Source of the DNA: an uncultured Alphaproteobacteria bacterium
GTDB lineage: Bacteria; Pseudomonadota; Alphaproteobacteria; Rhodobacterales; Rhodobacteraceae
DNA: 64,000 nt
NCBI GenBank assembly: GCA_902576905.1
Contig: CACGWW010000001.1
Coordinates: forward strand, 309,001-373,000
Reading direction: 5' to 3'
Of this stretch, positions 45,529 through 55,032 are shown one piece after another; position 1 is the stretch's first letter, and each line of letters starts with the position of its first letter. The notes below the pieces were generated by a model. It did no database searches. It had not been told where the DNA came from and worked only from the letters and a program-made list of their open reading frames with translations. Both the position numbers and the translations under genes were made by a program.

Positions 45529-45963
45529 TTGAAGCTGTTTGGTGAAAGAGTTAATTACAAAATTAAATACCAGAGAAGAGTTGGTGCCTATGGTATTATT
45601 TTGCAAAAGAATGACTTAATTTTAACAGAGCAAATAACTAAAGAGAATGGTATAGAGCTTCAATTACCTGGAGGGGGCTCGAATGAGAATGAGCCCCTCA
45701 TTCGTGCTCTTTATCGAGAGGTAATAGAGGAAACAGGTTGGGGCATTAAAGTTCTCAAAAAAGAAGGGATATTCCAACGTTTTACGTACATGCCGGAATA
45801 TAAAATTTGGGCCCATAAAATATGCCATATTTACCGATGTGCCGCAACGATGAGAAAAACAGAACACCTTGAGAAAAATCATCGCTCTGTAATTATGAAC
45901 AAAAAAAATGCTTTGGAAAAAGTTGTGGATACTGGGTTCAAATATTTTATTCAAAACATTTAG
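45529..45963 (+). CDS. Nudix hydrolase
   Basis: This 144-residue protein has a Nudix box LPGGGSNENEPLIRALYREVIEETGWG (about 46-72; consensus Gx5Ex7REUxEExGU satisfied). Substrate cannot be set; such proteins hydrolyse nucleoside diphosphates linked to another group. The start is TTG 45529. It ends exactly where the convergent lytic transglycosylase gene begins its last codon. Confidence 0.83.
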   Translation: MKLFGERVNYKIKYQRRVGAYGIILQKNDLILTEQITKENGIELQLPGGGSNENEPLIRALYREVIEETGWGIKVLKKEGIFQRFTYMPEYKIWAHKICHIYRCAATMRKTEHLEKNHRSVIMNKKNALEKVVDTGFKYFIQNI

Positions 45964-47163
45964 CTAATTTATTAGAAGCTTTCTTAGGAGCTCTTTTGTT
46001 GGCCAACTGTCTGCTGAAAGTCCAAATTCTAATTGAACCGACCTAACAGCCTGTCTAGTCTTTGCACCTAATATTCCGTCTACTTTTCCAACATCATACC
46101 CTTTAGATCTTAGAACATTTTGTAATTTTATCATTGCTTCAATCTCTAAAATATCAGATGGGTTGTTATGCTTATATTTTTTTGCTCCACCAAGTCTTTT
46201 AGCTAAGTGAGCAGCTGTAACGGTATAGATGAAGCTATCGTTCCATTTCAAATAAACTTCAAAATTTTTAAATGCCAGAAATGCTGGACCATTCTTTCCC
46301 TGGGGCAATAAGAGCGTTGAATAAAGGTTTTTATCTATTTTCAATTTTTCTCCTCTTAATTTTAGGCCTAAGTTTTCCCAATCTTTAAGAGCTCTTCCTC
46401 TTCCAAATCCCGCTAATTCCCAATAAAAGTCTTTCGGTAATATCACTTCTTCTAACCAAGCCTCCCCCTTTTCCCAACCCATATGGTTTATCAAATTGGC
46501 TGCTGTTAAAATGGCATCTTCAGGCGTTTCCTTTAAAGAAATCTGGCCGTCCTTGTTACCGTCAATACCAAATTCCAAGATATCCTGCGGTAACATCTGA
46601 ACTTGCCCTATTTCTCCTGCCCAAGCTCCTGTTGTATCGTAATCAATATCGCCACGCTCAATCAATTGCATTGCTGCAATGAATTCAGGCTGAAAGAGCT
46701 CGGGTCGTCTACAATCAAATGCCAGGGAAGCTAAGGAATTAAGAGTATTAAAATTTCCTTGAACGGCTCCAAAATCAGTCTCCATAGCCCAAAAAGCCGT
46801 AATCACTTCTTTTGGCACTCCATATATAGCTAAGGCTTTATTAAAAACAGTTTGATATTTTTTGAATTGTTTTTTCCCGTTTACCAATCTGTAATCATTT
46901 ATTGCTCTTTTGGAGAAATCAAGGAAGCTCAATTTGAAACTTCTTTGTTTTCTATCAAGTTTAATAATAGCCGGGTTAAATTTTGCTCGTCTAATGGTTT
47001 TTTTTACTACTTCAGTACTTATACCGATACCAGTTGCATACCTTTCTGTTTCTTTTAAAAAAGAACTAAAATCCTCTCCACAATTAGTAAAAGTGTTGCC
47101 CAATACAACTGACGGCAAGCTAAATATCAGTAAAAAAATTAAATTTTTATGATTGGGTTTCAT
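45964..47163 (-). CDS. Lytic murein transglycosylase with peptidoglycan-binding domain
   Basis: This 399-residue exported protein has a signal peptide (to about VLG at 22), an MltB-type SLT_2 domain with the catalytic Glu in FWAMETDFG, and a C-terminal PG_binding_1 domain (LRSKGYDVGKVDGILGAKTRQAVRSVQ). It cleaves peptidoglycan glycans, forming 1,6-anhydro ends in the periplasm. An EF-hand-like stretch GNKDGQISLKETPED lies at about 197-211, as in other MltB homologues. It is 8 bases from dapB. Confidence 0.92.
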   Translation of the reverse strand: MKPNHKNLIFLLIFSLPSVVLGNTFTNCGEDFSSFLKETERYATGIGISTEVVKKTIRRAKFNPAIIKLDRKQRSFKLSFLDFSKRAINDYRLVNGKKQFKKYQTVFNKALAIYGVPKEVITAFWAMETDFGAVQGNFNTLNSLASLAFDCRRPELFQPEFIAAMQLIERGDIDYDTTGAWAGEIGQVQMLPQDILEFGIDGNKDGQISLKETPEDAILTAANLINHMGWEKGEAWLEEVILPKDFYWELAGFGRGRALKDWENLGLKLRGEKLKIDKNLYSTLLLPQGKNGPAFLAFKNFEVYLKWNDSFIYTVTAAHLAKRLGGAKKYKHNNPSDILEIEAMIKLQNVLRSKGYDVGKVDGILGAKTRQAVRSVQLEFGLSADSWPTKELLRKLLIN

Positions 47164-47171
47164 GTATTTAA

Positions 47172-47984
47172 CTAACTCAAATTTAAAACATTTAACATGT
47201 CATAGAGACCCGGATTCTTTTCTTTAGACCACAAGGCTGCTTTTATTGCTCCGTTTACAAAAATATCTCTGGAGAATGCTTCATGTTTAATAGATATTCG
47301 TTCCGAGTCAGATGTAAAAGAAACTTCGTGTTCACCAACTACGCCACCACCCCTAAGGGAAGCAAAACCTATTGAGCCTTTTTCTCGACCATCTGATATT
47401 CCATCACGCAACGCTACTCTCAATTCTGGTAAGCCTTTTCCTTTGCCTCTAGCTGCCGCTTCACCTAGCATTAAAGCAGTTCCAGAGGGTGCATCAACCT
47501 TATCTCGATGATGCATTTCCAAAATTTCTATATCAAAGTCTAGGTCTAGAGAAGATGAAATCTTCTCGACTAAACTGGTTAACACATTTATTCCTAGGCT
47601 CATATTTCCTGCCTTAACAATCACTACTCTCTCTGCATACTCGCTGATCTCATTTTCTTGTCCTAGGTCAAAGCCAGTTGTACCAATTACATGGGCAGTA
47701 TCGGTCTGTGCGCAAACCTTGACACACTCCAATGAGGTATCTGGGGTACTAAAATCGATAACAGCTTCTGCACCCTCTAAAGCCAATTTTAAATCATCCG
47801 TTATCAAAATATTATTAGGTCTACCTAGAAGTTTTTCCCCACAATCTTGTCCTATCCAACCGTGCCCTTTATGCTCCACAACAAAGTGTAGGTCTATGGT
47901 AGAAGATTCAGTAATTTTTTTTATTATTTTAGATCCCATTCGACCTGAAGCTCCTAAAACACTTACCTTGAAACGATTTTTCAT
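47172..47984 (-). CDS. dapB: 4-hydroxy-tetrahydrodipicolinate reductase
   Basis: This 270-residue enzyme reduces dihydrodipicolinate using NAD(P)H in lysine and DAP synthesis. The NAD motif is VLGASGRMGSKI; the active-site block is EMHHRDKVDAPSGTALMLGEAA (catalytic HH and K). ATG 47984 has GAGGA just upstream and replaces a TTG at 47999. dapB and dapF, both here, belong to one pathway but are 13 kb apart. It is divergent from rbfA. Confidence 0.93.
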   Translation of the reverse strand: MKNRFKVSVLGASGRMGSKIIKKITESSTIDLHFVVEHKGHGWIGQDCGEKLLGRPNNILITDDLKLALEGAEAVIDFSTPDTSLECVKVCAQTDTAHVIGTTGFDLGQENEISEYAERVVIVKAGNMSLGINVLTSLVEKISSSLDLDFDIEILEMHHRDKVDAPSGTALMLGEAAARGKGKGLPELRVALRDGISDGREKGSIGFASLRGGGVVGEHEVSFTSDSERISIKHEAFSRDIFVNGAIKAALWSKEKNPGLYDMLNVLNLS

Positions 47985-48069
47985 ATTTTTCCTCAACAAA
48001 TAATTGAATAATATCCAATTTAATTTTAGTAGTTAGTATAGACCAATCGTTATACTGGATGAAGCTAAT

Positions 48070-48456
48070 ATGCAAAAAAGAAAAAATAAAGGTAGGTTTG
48101 GAGACGAGGCTTCTCAAAGACAACTGAGGGTCTCCGAATTAATTAAAAGAAACATTGCGAAAATATTAATTGACTCTAACTTTTACGATCAAGATAGGAA
48201 GATTTATTCAGCATCGGTTACTGAAGTACGCTGCTCAGCAGACCTCAAAATAGCAACAGTATACGTTCTTCCCTTAGATGATATAGACGCTCAGGACCTA
48301 ACTGCTTTTCTCAGTAAAAATAAAAATGCCATCAGGCAAGCTCTTGGGAAAGAGGTATCTTTGAAATATTTACCAGATTTAAGGTTTAAAGAAGACACAC
48401 TTTTTGAACAAATAGAAAAAACTAACAAAATTTTTAGAGCTCTTGAAAAAGATTAG
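48070..48456 (+). CDS. rbfA: Ribosome-binding factor A
   Basis: This 128-residue KH-fold protein binds the 30S subunit during maturation of 16S rRNA. Family sequence is visible from SQRQLRVSELIKRNIAKIL through VTEVRCSADLKIATVYVLPL to LKYLPDLRFKEDTLFEQ. It is 7 bases before truB, the usual order; infB and nusA are not in front, unlike in many bacteria. Confidence 0.94.
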   Translation: MQKRKNKGRFGDEASQRQLRVSELIKRNIAKILIDSNFYDQDRKIYSASVTEVRCSADLKIATVYVLPLDDIDAQDLTAFLSKNKNAIRQALGKEVSLKYLPDLRFKEDTLFEQIEKTNKIFRALEKD

Positions 48457-48463
48457 GTAGGCA

Positions 48464-49369
48464 GTGCACAAGAATATATTCAACGGATGGCTCTTAGTGA
48501 ATAAACCGGCCGGCATTACATCTGCCGACGTCGTTAGAGTTTTAAAAAGAAAAATGAACCCAAAAAAGATTGGTCATGCTGGAACTCTGGATCCTGACGC
48601 TACGGGATTGATACCATTAGCATTAGGTGAAGCCACTAAGGCCATTCCATATCTTCTTAAATCAAAAAAAAAGTATGAAGCTACTTTTTTGTATGGTGTT
48701 AAAACTGACACAGATGACGCTTCTGGAAACGCTCTCAAAGCCTCATTCTACGTTCCAAGAAAAAATGAAATATTGGATGCACTTAATTATTATTCAGAGG
48801 TCATCTTTCAAATTCCCCCTAAAGTCTCAGCCGTGAAAGTTGAGGGAAAAAGAGCATACAAACGTTTTAAAGCTAACGAGAATTTCCAGCTGTCTGCAAG
48901 AAGTATAAAGGTATATGAGCTTTCATTACAATCTTACGATGAAAGTGGCAAAGCCATTGTTCACTTTGAATGTAGTAAGGGTGGCTATGTAAGATCCATC
49001 GCAAGAGATATAGGTGATTTCATTGGGTGTTTCGGATACGTAAGAAACTTGAGTCGCCTAGAGTATGGTCCTTTTAAACTTACAGAGGCATGTCATCTGT
49101 CCAAATTATTAGACCTTTCTATAGAGAATTTAGAGTCAAATTTAAAGGCCATCGAGATAGGCATCCCAAACCTAAAAATTTTTGAATGTCCCATGGATGG
49201 TTTAAAACAGCTGGAAAATGGTCAACCAATAGAATGTCCAACGAACGTAAGTCTAATCGAAGGAGAAGAGCTCATCGCAAAATATAAAGGAAGGGTTGCA
49301 GCCATTCTTTTCAAGGATGGATCATTTTTGAAAGTAAGAAGAAAACTTAACACTCAATCATTACAATGA
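48464..49369 (+). CDS. truB: tRNA pseudouridine(55) synthase
   Basis: This 301-residue enzyme forms pseudouridine 55 in tRNA T loops. The catalytic aspartate is in GHAGTLDPDATG (D43); the N-terminal GWLLVNKPAGITS and the later CSKGGYVRSIARDIG motif are typical. The start is GTG 48464. It follows rbfA by 7 bases, and rpsO begins 136 bases downstream. Confidence 0.94.
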   Translation: MHKNIFNGWLLVNKPAGITSADVVRVLKRKMNPKKIGHAGTLDPDATGLIPLALGEATKAIPYLLKSKKKYEATFLYGVKTDTDDASGNALKASFYVPRKNEILDALNYYSEVIFQIPPKVSAVKVEGKRAYKRFKANENFQLSARSIKVYELSLQSYDESGKAIVHFECSKGGYVRSIARDIGDFIGCFGYVRNLSRLEYGPFKLTEACHLSKLLDLSIENLESNLKAIEIGIPNLKIFECPMDGLKQLENGQPIECPTNVSLIEGEELIAKYKGRVAAILFKDGSFLKVRRKLNTQSLQ

Positions 49370-49457
49370 GAAGAAAGAATATCACAGGTAATTCAGTATT
49401 ATTTATTTTTTTCTTTATTTTTTTGTAAAATCACACTAATAACTATCCAAACAACTA

Positions 49458-49505
49458 ATCCTAACTGGACGACATCCTGGTAGGATAGAAAAATGGAGAA
49501 TAACG
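49458..49505 (+). promoter_or_regulatory. Structured rpsO leader, possible S15 autoregulatory site
   Basis: Just upstream of the rpsO Shine-Dalgarno sequence (GGAG at 49495-49498), AGGAT (49482-49486) can pair with either of two copies of ATCCT (49474-49478, loop of 3; or 49458-49462), giving two exclusive hairpins. Competing pairings before rpsO recall the known S15 autoregulation in other bacteria, although the structures differ between lineages. This is a hypothesis from sequence alone. Confidence 0.35.
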
Positions 49506-49775
49506 ATGTCGATTACGCAAGAAGATAAAAAAACTTTAATTAAAGACTACGCAACAAAAAAGGGAGATACTGGCTCGCCTGAAGTTCAGGTAGCTATATT
49601 GACCAAGAGAATTGTCAATTTAACAGAGCATTTCAAAACTCATAAAAAAGATAATCATTCTAGAAGAGGCCTTTTGAAAATGGTTTCTTTAAGACGCAAA
49701 CTTTTGGACTATGTGCGAGAGAAAGATGAGAATCGCTACAAGGAACTGATTAAAAGACTGGAAATTAGAAGATAA
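49506..49775 (+). CDS. rpsO: 30S ribosomal protein S15
   Basis: This 89-residue protein has the S15 sequence from [23 protein letters not shown] through [24 protein letters not shown]. It binds the 16S central domain and is an early assembly protein. It precedes pnp by 47 bases, the conserved rpsO-pnp pair. Confidence 0.98.
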   Translation: MSITQEDKKTLIKDYATKKGDTGSPEVQVAILTKRIVNLTEHFKTHKKDNHSRRGLLKMVSLRRKLLDYVREKDENRYKELIKRLEIRR

Positions 49776-49822
49776 AATATCCCGTTTTTTGTCCGTAAAA
49801 TTTACCGAAACAAAGGCAAGAT

Positions 49823-51943
49823 ATGTTTAATGAAATAAAGAAGACTATTGAGTGGGGACACGATAAATTAACACTAGAAACTGGCAAGATCGCTAGACAA
49901 GCAGACTCGACCGTAATAGCAACATATGGTGAAACAGTAGTTATGGCTGCCGTTGTATACTCAAAAGAGTCAAAGGCTGACCAAGATTTCTTTCCCTTAA
50001 CCGTTAATTATCAGGAAAAGTATTATGCTGCGGGGAAAATTCCGGGAGGGTTTTTCAAAAGAGAAGCTAGACCGACAGAAAAAGAAACTTTGACCAGTCG
50101 TTTGATCGATAGGCCGATACGACCATTATTTGTCGAGGGGTTTAAAAACGAAGTACAAGTGACATGTACCGTTCTCAGCCATGACCTGGAGAACGACCCC
50201 GATATAGTAGCAATGATAGCAGCCTCTGCGGCCTTAACACTTTCAGGAGCTCCTTTTCTTGGTCCAATCGGAGCTGCCAGAGTAGGTTTTGTTAATGACT
50301 CTTATGTTCTCAATCCTTCAGTAGATGATATGGATAATTTAAAAGAAAACAAGGAGCAAAGACTTGATCTTGTAGTTGCTGGAACCAAAGATGCAGTAAT
50401 GATGGTAGAATCCGAAGCTTACGAATTATCGGAAAAAGAAATGTTAGGAGCGGTAAAGTTCGGACATGAACAGATGGCATCAGTAATTGACATGATCATT
50501 GATCTGGCAAAAGAGGCTGCAAACGAACCCTTTTCTTTTGAGTATCAGCTTAATGACAAATTATATAACAAGATATCCAAAGCGGGAGCCAAAGATCTAA
50601 AGAAAGCTTTTGAAATATCTGAAAAAAAAGAACGACAAGCTTCAGTGGCGTCAGCGGTAGAAAATATCAAAAGTTCCCTGTCTGATGAAGAAAATGAAGG
50701 TAATGAAGTGAATGAACTCATAAAAAAACTAGAATCTGAGGTTGTTAGAAACAATATTCTAGATAATGGTACTCGAATAGATGGTAGAGATTTAACAACG
50801 GTTAGATCGATAGAGACGGAAACTCGTTTATTGCCACGAGCACACGGTTCTTCACTATTTACTAGGGGTGAAACTCAAGGACTAGTAGTCACAACGCTGG
50901 GCACCGGGGATTCTGAACAGATAATTGATGCATTACATAAAGAAGGTAGGCTGAATTTTATGCTACACTATAATTTTCCACCATACTCGGTCGGAGAATG
51001 CGGTCGAATGGCTGGCCCAGGCCGTAGAGAAATTGGCCATGGAAAACTCGCTTGGAGAGCTTTACAAGCGGTATTACCTTCGTCTGATGATTTCCCATAT
51101 ACTGTAAGAGTTGTATCAGAAATTACTGAGTCCAATGGATCTTCTTCAATGGCAACCGTTTGTGGATCATCTCTGTCAATGATGGATGCTGGGGTACCGC
51201 TTAAAGCACCCGTAGCTGGTGTCGCTATGGGATTAATACTAGAAGGAAAAAAGTTTGCCGTTCTAACAGATATTTTGGGGGATGAAGATCATCTTGGTGA
51301 CATGGACTTTAAAGTAGCTGGAACAGAGGCTGGGATAACGTCTTTGCAAATGGATATAAAAGTTGCAGGCATTACTCCTCAAATTATGGAAAAGGCTCTA
51401 GATCAAGCAAAGGAAGCTCGTTTGCATATATTAGGCGAAATGGCTAAATCTTTGTCGGCTCCATCTGAGTTTTCAAAATATGCACCTAAAATTGAGTCAC
51501 TAACTGTTCCAAGCGATAAAATTCGCGAAGTTATTGGAAGTGGAGGAAAAGTGATAAAAGAAATCGTCGAGGTTTCGGGCGCTAAAGTTGATATAAATGA
51601 TGAAGGATTAGTAAGAATAGCATCTCAAAACAAAGAGAGCCTAGATACAGCTAGAAAAATGATAAGTGAAATCGTTGAAGACCCTATTGTTGGTCAAGTC
51701 TATGAAGGAAAAGTTGTGAAGCTGATGGACTTCGGAGCTTTTGTTAACTTCTATGGAAAACGAGACGGTCTTGTTCATGTAAGCCAAATATCTGAAGAAA
51801 GAGTAAACCACCCAAAAGATGTTTTGACTGAAGGACAGAATGTAAAAGTTAAGTTAATGGGTATTGATGACAGGGGTAAAAGCAAACTATCGATGAAAGT
51901 AATAGATCAAAGCACAGGAAAAGAAGTAGAAAAGGAGGCTTAG
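49823..51943 (+). CDS. pnp: Polyribonucleotide nucleotidyltransferase (PNPase)
   Basis: This 706-residue exoribonuclease has two RNase PH domains (first [22 protein letters not shown]; second [16 protein letters not shown] and [19 protein letters not shown] with catalytic Asp residues), a KH domain ([16 protein letters not shown]) and an S1 domain ([29 protein letters not shown]). It degrades RNA phosphorolytically in the degradosome. The stop is one base from that of convergent hemH. Confidence 0.97.
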   Translation: MFNEIKKTIEWGHDKLTLETGKIARQADSTVIATYGETVVMAAVVYSKESKADQDFFPLTVNYQEKYYAAGKIPGGFFKREARPTEKETLTSRLIDRPIRPLFVEGFKNEVQVTCTVLSHDLENDPDIVAMIAASAALTLSGAPFLGPIGAARVGFVNDSYVLNPSVDDMDNLKENKEQRLDLVVAGTKDAVMMVESEAYELSEKEMLGAVKFGHEQMASVIDMIIDLAKEAANEPFSFEYQLNDKLYNKISKAGAKDLKKAFEISEKKERQASVASAVENIKSSLSDEENEGNEVNELIKKLESEVVRNNILDNGTRIDGRDLTTVRSIETETRLLPRAHGSSLFTRGETQGLVVTTLGTGDSEQIIDALHKEGRLNFMLHYNFPPYSVGECGRMAGPGRREIGHGKLAWRALQAVLPSSDDFPYTVRVVSEITESNGSSSMATVCGSSLSMMDAGVPLKAPVAGVAMGLILEGKKFAVLTDILGDEDHLGDMDFKVAGTEAGITSLQMDIKVAGITPQIMEKALDQAKEARLHILGEMAKSLSAPSEFSKYAPKIESLTVPSDKIREVIGSGGKVIKEIVEVSGAKVDINDEGLVRIASQNKESLDTARKMISEIVEDPIVGQVYEGKVVKLMDFGAFVNFYGKRDGLVHVSQISEERVNHPKDVLTEGQNVKVKLMGIDDRGKSKLSMKVIDQSTGKEVEKEA

Positions 51944-51944
51944 G

Positions 51945-52982
51945 CTATATCCAACCTAGCAACTCATTTTTGATTATGTTGAAAAACATATCAATATGGA
52001 TTTTTTCATCGTTAAGACATGGGATATATAAAAAGTTTTTTCCGCCAGCCTCCATAAAACTTTCTGAAATCTCGCCACATATCTCTTCTAACGTTTCAAC
52101 ACAATCGGAAGAAAATGATGGAGCTATGACTGCAATATTTTTCTTACCAGATTTCGCTAGATCTGCCACAAGATCAACAGTCGCTGGTCCTACCCACTTT
52201 TCTGGACCAAATTTTGACTGAAATGCTGTTGTTAATTCGCTCTCTTTCCATTTAAGCTTTTCCCTAATAAGCCTCGTTGTTTTTTGGCATTGACAGTGGT
52301 AGGGATCTCCATTCATTAGATATCTTTCGGGAACGCCATGATAAGATATCACCAGATGCTCAGGCTTTATTTTTGACTTTTTATAAGCGGTCGTTATGGA
52401 ATCTGAAATGGCATTGATAAAATTAGAGTTATCAAAATATGGAGATACTGTTCTTATAGAAGGCTGCCAATTAAGATTCATTAGTGATCTAAATACTTGG
52501 TCATTAGCAGTAGCAGTTGTTGGAGCTGCATACTGTGGATAAAGTGGAAAAAAAAGAATTTTTGTACATCCTTTGGATACCATTTTTTTTACCACGCTAT
52601 CTGTAGAAGGATTTCCATATCTCATACAAAAATCTACTAAAACTTTATCACCATAGGCATTATCGAACCTAGCTCTCAGTTTTTTTGTTTGAGACTTTGT
52701 AATTGTCAGCAGTGGGCTTTCATTTTCTTCGTTATTCCAAATCTCTTTATATGCCTCACCAGAGGAGAATGGTCTTCGTAGCAAAATTAAGTTTAATATT
52801 GGTTTCCATACCCAAGGAGAGTAATCAATTACTCTCCTATCAGAAAGAAATTCTTTAAGATATCTTCTCATAGACCAATAGTCTGTAGCATCAGGTGTAC
52901 CCAGATTACCGATAATTACTCCAACTTTTTGTTCTAAAATCTGAGGATGTTCTTTTGGAATATTTGACTTTTTTACATTCAT
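51945..52982 (-). CDS. hemH: Ferrochelatase
   Basis: This 345-residue enzyme inserts Fe2+ into protoporphyrin IX. Family motifs are GNLGTPDATDYWSMRRYLKEFLSD at the start, ISYHGVPERYLMNGDPY (catalytic His) and PSFSSDCVETLEEI (conserved Glu). Together with hemF in this window it shows a complete late haem branch, consistent with the bc1 and cytochrome genes here. Confidence 0.94.
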   Translation of the reverse strand: MNVKKSNIPKEHPQILEQKVGVIIGNLGTPDATDYWSMRRYLKEFLSDRRVIDYSPWVWKPILNLILLRRPFSSGEAYKEIWNNEENESPLLTITKSQTKKLRARFDNAYGDKVLVDFCMRYGNPSTDSVVKKMVSKGCTKILFFPLYPQYAAPTTATANDQVFRSLMNLNWQPSIRTVSPYFDNSNFINAISDSITTAYKKSKIKPEHLVISYHGVPERYLMNGDPYHCQCQKTTRLIREKLKWKESELTTAFQSKFGPEKWVGPATVDLVADLAKSGKKNIAVIAPSFSSDCVETLEEICGEISESFMEAGGKNFLYIPCLNDEKIHIDMFFNIIKNELLGWI

Positions 52983-53054
52983 TTCAATTTCCTTCGATAC
53001 GAATTAACTAAGCTAGACCTCAAAAATATCAAATCATTTTCAATCTTAATTCTG

Positions 53055-53789
53055 CTATTTCCTTCCATATAGGAAAATAATTTCAAAAGTTGCATTTATG
53101 GTGTAAGAATCCTTTCTTGATTTTTTATCTCTATGATTTTTAAAGTAAAATTTTTCAACCTCCTGAACTAGCTTTTTTGTCGTTAAACTTTTACGACGCT
53201 CAAGAATTGCATTTGTCTCACCCATTTTTTTAATATCCAAAAACAAATCTAGTATTCTCTTATAACTGACCTTAATTATATCTCTATCGACTACACAGTT
53301 ATTGAGACCAACCTTTGCAGCCAAATTACCTACATCTCGTATTTCAGGTAATGGAGAAATTCTTGGGCTCGCTTCTCCAAATAATTTCATTTCGGCTTTG
53401 AAGAAAGAATCTCTAAGTTCATTGAGCGTCTCTGACCCAAATAAGCAACACATAAAGTGGCCTTCAGTTTTTAAAAATTTAACTTTTTCAAAAAAATCGC
53501 TATATGGATCATTAGACCAATGTAATTGCATTAGGCTTGCGTACAAATCAAGTGATTGAGTTTTAGTAGTATTGTGGCTAAGTTCCGAGATGGTTACTTT
53601 ATTAATTTTGCTTAACTCTTTAAGGTCATTTTTTCTGCATCCTTCGATCAGACCACGCTTCCAACCCTGAGGTAAATCTAAAATACGATTTTCAAGATCA
53701 CCGAATACTCTCTTTAAAAGAAAGCTTTTTGACCTTGATTCTCTTGATCTGATTTTATTTTCTTTAACTCGATTTATATCAAATAACAT
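53055..53789 (-). CDS. NDUFAF5-like methyltransferase-fold protein with degenerate SAM site
   Basis: The 244-residue product (ATG 53789, the family start MLFDINRVKENKIRSRE) matches the alphaproteobacterial relatives of mitochondrial NDUFAF5. The C-terminal half is well kept: LHWSNDPYSDFFEK, LFGSETLNELRDSF, SPRISPLPEIRDVGNLAAKVG and KMGETNAILERRK. The N-terminal Rossmann part is shortened, and the SAM-binding Gly motif (normally DLGGRGG) is replaced by GLIEGCRKNDL, so SAM binding may be lost or changed. NDUFAF5 hydroxylates an arginine of complex I; a complex I role is inference. It is divergent from a MarR regulator. Confidence 0.72.
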   Translation of the reverse strand: MLFDINRVKENKIRSRESRSKSFLLKRVFGDLENRILDLPQGWKRGLIEGCRKNDLKELSKINKVTISELSHNTTKTQSLDLYASLMQLHWSNDPYSDFFEKVKFLKTEGHFMCCLFGSETLNELRDSFFKAEMKLFGEASPRISPLPEIRDVGNLAAKVGLNNCVVDRDIIKVSYKRILDLFLDIKKMGETNAILERRKSLTTKKLVQEVEKFYFKNHRDKKSRKDSYTINATFEIIFLYGRK

Positions 53790-53859
53790 TGATTGTTGAT
53801 CCGAAAATATTTTATGATGAAGATACCAACTTTTTCTAAACAACCATTAGCGTGTTTTT

Positions 53860-54312
53860 ATGCTAGAATTCAACAATAAAGATATGAATTTATTAATTCT
53901 ACTTAGTGAGATAGCCACTATAGAACAATTAGCTCGAAACAAACTTGATAATGCTCTACCTAAGGATTTAAATATATCCAGTTTTTCTGTTTTAAATCAT
54001 TTTTCTGGCTCGAAAGCAGAAAAAACTCCCCTACAATTGGCAAGAAGTTTTCATGTAACTAAAGGAGCTATGACTAATACATTAAATAAACTAGAAAAGC
54101 TAGGGTACATCCATGTTCGCCCTGACTGGAATGATGCCAGGAAAAAACGTATTTCAATAAGTCAAAGTGGAATAGATGCTAGGAATTTTGCTATGAAATC
54201 CATAAAGCCTATATTAGATGAAATAATTCAAGGAACCGATCACTTAGCCAAGAAAAGTTTATTAGGCGATTTAAGAAGCTTTCGAGAATCAATCGAAAAA
54301 AATAGAGTTTAG
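53860..54312 (+). CDS. MarR-family transcriptional regulator
   Basis: This 150-residue protein has the MarR winged helix: PLQLARSFHVTKGAMTNTLNKLEKLGYIHVRPDWNDARKKRISIS (about 65-109) with recognition helix and wing. Such repressors respond to small aromatic or oxidant signals. Ligand and targets are unknown. It is followed 11 bases later by an uncharacterised gene that it may control, and is divergent from the NDUFAF5-like gene. Confidence 0.88.
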   Translation: MLEFNNKDMNLLILLSEIATIEQLARNKLDNALPKDLNISSFSVLNHFSGSKAEKTPLQLARSFHVTKGAMTNTLNKLEKLGYIHVRPDWNDARKKRISISQSGIDARNFAMKSIKPILDEIIQGTDHLAKKSLLGDLRSFRESIEKNRV

Positions 54313-54323
54313 GAGGCACCGTT

Positions 54324-55028
54324 TTGCTTATCCTTATAATTGGAAGCGCCCCAGACGCTTTAGAGGCCCAAAATTTAAAGAGAGAGCTTTTTGGCGCGAT
54401 AGTAGCTATAAATAATGCTTGGAATATAAGAAATGATTGGGATTTTTGTATATTTCCTGATGATTTTCCAGAAAACAGAAGACCTACTAAAAATAAGGAC
54501 CAAAGACTAATAAATTCTAACCAATATGTCCCAATACAAAACAAGTATGGAGGATTCGTTTATTCTGGTGGAACCATGTCTTTTACCGCCGGATATTGGG
54601 CTCTAGGATATTTCAAACCCAAAGCGATAGCATATATAGGTTGCGATATGATTTATAATGGGAAAGTTACGCATTTTTATGGAAGAGGTAAGCCAGACCC
54701 TCTTAGAAAAGACCCAACTTTAAAAAATTTAAAGGCCAAGTCTGCTCGCCTAGAGGCTATTGCTACATCTCAAGGTTGCGCAATTTTCAATCTTTCCAAA
54801 GAGCCTAGCAGTAACTTAGTTTTTAGACGTAGTAGTTTAGAAAATATAAATGAAGACGCCTCACCAAGAGGGATTAACACTAAGTTACTAAAAACAGCAC
54901 TTCAGTGGGAAGAAAAATTAGATTACTTTGTTGAAAATGGTAAATATTGGGAACACTTAACTAAGTTTGATCAAGAAAAAATAGATGTATTGGATGAGCT
55001 CTGGAGTAAAGTTATAGAGCTAGATTAG
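54324..55028 (+). CDS. Hypothetical protein with DUF115/glycosyltransferase-like features
   Basis: This 234-residue protein starts with TTG 54324, behind AGGAGG at 54311-54316. It begins LILIIGSAPDALEAQNLKR, a nucleotide-sugar-type fold start, and has KPKAIAYIGCDMIYNGKVTHFYG in the middle, similar to hypothetical proteins related to DUF115/sialyltransferase-like folds in marine alphaproteobacteria. No catalytic residues can be named. It lies behind the MarR gene, so it may be under its control. Confidence 0.6.
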   Translation: MLILIIGSAPDALEAQNLKRELFGAIVAINNAWNIRNDWDFCIFPDDFPENRRPTKNKDQRLINSNQYVPIQNKYGGFVYSGGTMSFTAGYWALGYFKPKAIAYIGCDMIYNGKVTHFYGRGKPDPLRKDPTLKNLKAKSARLEAIATSQGCAIFNLSKEPSSNLVFRRSSLENINEDASPRGINTKLLKTALQWEEKLDYFVENGKYWEHLTKFDQEKIDVLDELWSKVIELD

Positions 55029-55032
55029 AGTA

